A model generated the notes under the pieces. The model ran no database searches. It saw only the letters and a program-made list of their open reading frames with translations, and was not told the DNA's origin. A DNA stretch of 47,445 bases from Pseudomonas sp. BN417 (lineage in GTDB: Bacteria > Pseudomonadota > Gammaproteobacteria > Pseudomonadales > Pseudomonadaceae): the NCBI RefSeq assembly GCF_029871205.1, contig NZ_SSOJ01000036.1, positions 1 through 47,445 on the forward strand, in the 5' to 3' direction. Both the position numbers and the translations under genes were made by a program. Numbering within the stretch: the stretch's first letter is position 1; the number at the start of each line of letters is the position of its first letter. Positions 46,784-47,445 of this stretch are shown piece after piece.

Positions 46784-47227
46784 ATGGGCCTGTGGCTACA
46801 AAACCCCGATCTTGCGCAGCTCAACGAATCCCTGAAGAACACCATCGGCGAAGGCCTGGATATCCGCTTCGAAGGTTTCGATGACGAGTCCCTGACCGCC
46901 AGCATGGTGGTCGACCCGCGTACCCACCAACCCTATGGCCTGCTGCACGGCGGCGCCTCGGTGGTGCTGGCGGAAACCCTGGGCTCCACCGCCAGCTACC
47001 TGTGCATCGACAACCAGCGCTTCTATTGCGTCGGCCTGGAAGTCAACGCCAACCACCTGCGCGGCTTGCGCAGCGGCCGCGTCACCGCCGTCGCCCGACC
47101 CGTGCACCTCGGCCGCACCACCCATGTCTGGGACATCCGCCTGTCCGGCGAGGATGGCAAGCCCAGCTGCATCTCCCGTTTGACCATGGCCATCGTGCCA
47201 CTCGGCGCCGAACCGCCGCGCGGCTGA
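46784..47227 (+). CDS. hotdog-fold acyl-CoA thioesterase (YdiI/PA1618-like)
   Basis: 147 residues. QPYGLLHGGASVVLAETLGS carries the HGG motif and the catalytic glutamate, which falls at E64 as in the related P. aeruginosa protein PA1618. VGLEVNANHLRGLRSGRVTAVARPVHLGRTTHVWDIRL completes the fold. Homologues such as YdiI/MenI hydrolyse 1,4-dihydroxy-2-naphthoyl-CoA or aryl/acyl-CoAs; pseudomonads usually make ubiquinone and not menaquinone, so another CoA ester is likely. It pairs with the synthetase upstream. Confidence 0.9.
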   Translation: MGLWLQNPDLAQLNESLKNTIGEGLDIRFEGFDDESLTASMVVDPRTHQPYGLLHGGASVVLAETLGSTASYLCIDNQRFYCVGLEVNANHLRGLRSGRVTAVARPVHLGRTTHVWDIRLSGEDGKPSCISRLTMAIVPLGAEPPRG

Positions 47228-47302
47228 TTTGCCTGCAGACGCGCCTTCTACATGGGCTTCGTCGCGTTCCCACCGCCCTCAACTTCGCCCAAGCGCGCCT
47301 TC

Positions 47303-47382
47303 GTAGGTTGGGCTGAGCGCAGCGAAGCCCAACATTCTCCGCTCGGCCAAGCCTCGTTGGGCTTCGCGTAGCTCTGCCCAAC
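47303..47382. repeat. GTAG-headed inverted repeat, GTTGGGCT type
   Basis: The left unit (47303-47333) starts GTAG and contains GTTGGGCT...AGCCCAAC. The right unit (47356-47382) is a diverged inverted copy, GTTGGGCTTCGC...TGCCCAAC, and should end in CTAC. Instead the sequence switches to TGTAGTGG at 47383. Confidence 0.8.
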
Positions 47383-47445
47383 TGTAGTGGTCTACTGATC
47401 CCGGACACCGATTTAGGCGAGAATCCTCGCCGTGAGAGAGGTGTC
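47383..47445 (+). mobile_element. probable left end of an insertion sequence (cut by the window)
   Basis: From 47383 the sequence TGTAGTGGTCTACTGATCCC begins abruptly inside a REP-like repeat. It starts with TG and contains a hairpin (GGCGAG-AATC-CTCGCC, 47416-47431) and spaced GACACC/GGTGTC repeats. It reads like the terminal repeat and leader of an IS (IS3-type is my guess) whose transposase would begin just past 47445. No coding sequence is visible to prove it. Confidence 0.5.

Overview
The window is GC-rich, densely coded chromosomal DNA that reads as a Pseudomonas of the P. aeruginosa / P. resinovorans type. The gene order (exonuclease, HIBADH-like reductase, YkgJ-like and START-domain proteins, gltA, sdhCDAB, sucAB-lpdG-sucCD, braB, htpG, MCP, fabB-fabA, hybrid sensor, gpsA, sixA, acyl-CoA synthetase, hotdog thioesterase) matches from memory the PAO1 region around PA1575-PA1618. 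GTAG-headed REP repeats typical of pseudomonads support this. The species is not resolved.

Layout. 1-875 is the end of an amino-acid ABC transporter (permease tail plus ATPase). 1025-4476 holds a DEDDh exonuclease, a beta-hydroxyacid dehydrogenase, an orphan GH31-type N-terminal domain, a YkgJ-like mini-protein and a secreted START protein. 4535-17544 is the central TCA block: gltA on the minus strand, divergent from sdhCDAB-sucAB-lpdG-sucCD on the plus strand. Together these encode citrate synthase, succinate dehydrogenase, the 2-oxoglutarate dehydrogenase complex and succinyl-CoA synthetase. The 360-bp gltA/sdhC gap holds two back-to-back near-consensus sigma70 promoters.

17852-28949 holds braB (branched-chain amino acid carrier), a DUF599/MAPEG membrane pair, a small lipoprotein, two tandem hotdog thioesterases, a membrane-anchored unknown, htpG with a textbook sigma32 promoter, a periplasmic dienelactone-hydrolase-like protein, pirin, OsmC and a secreted amidohydrolase. 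28950-29530 is a decay and repeat hotspot: the C-terminal remnant of an acyl-CoA synthetase beside several repeat families. 29521-31511 is a divergent LysR/YeiH pair with a palindromic operator candidate. 31606-36697 has a DUF3859 protein, a two-component pair (OmpR-type regulator and a PAS-GAF-PAS-PAS hybrid kinase) and an MddA-like methyltransferase. 36989-42737 is entirely minus strand: an MCP, fabB, fabA and a PA1611-like hybrid sensor. 43101-47227 is plus strand: gpsA, a DUF4389 protein, sixA, an acyl-CoA synthetase with a Crc/Hfq-type CA motif at its ribosome binding site, and a YdiI/PA1618-like thioesterase. The last ~60 bases look like the start of an insertion sequence that interrupts a REP-like inverted repeat.

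Most genes are conserved core functions. I do not see a large new system such as a defence island, CRISPR array or prophage. The most interesting signals are small: an A8 run and five-codon ORF fused to the sdhC start by a GTGA overlap; a stand-alone GH31 beta-sandwich without its catalytic barrel; several repeat families sharing a GTAG head, including two distant REPINs with identical 23-base arms; and the probable IS junction inside such a repeat. All assignments come from reading the sequence and recalled family knowledge; no database search was run.
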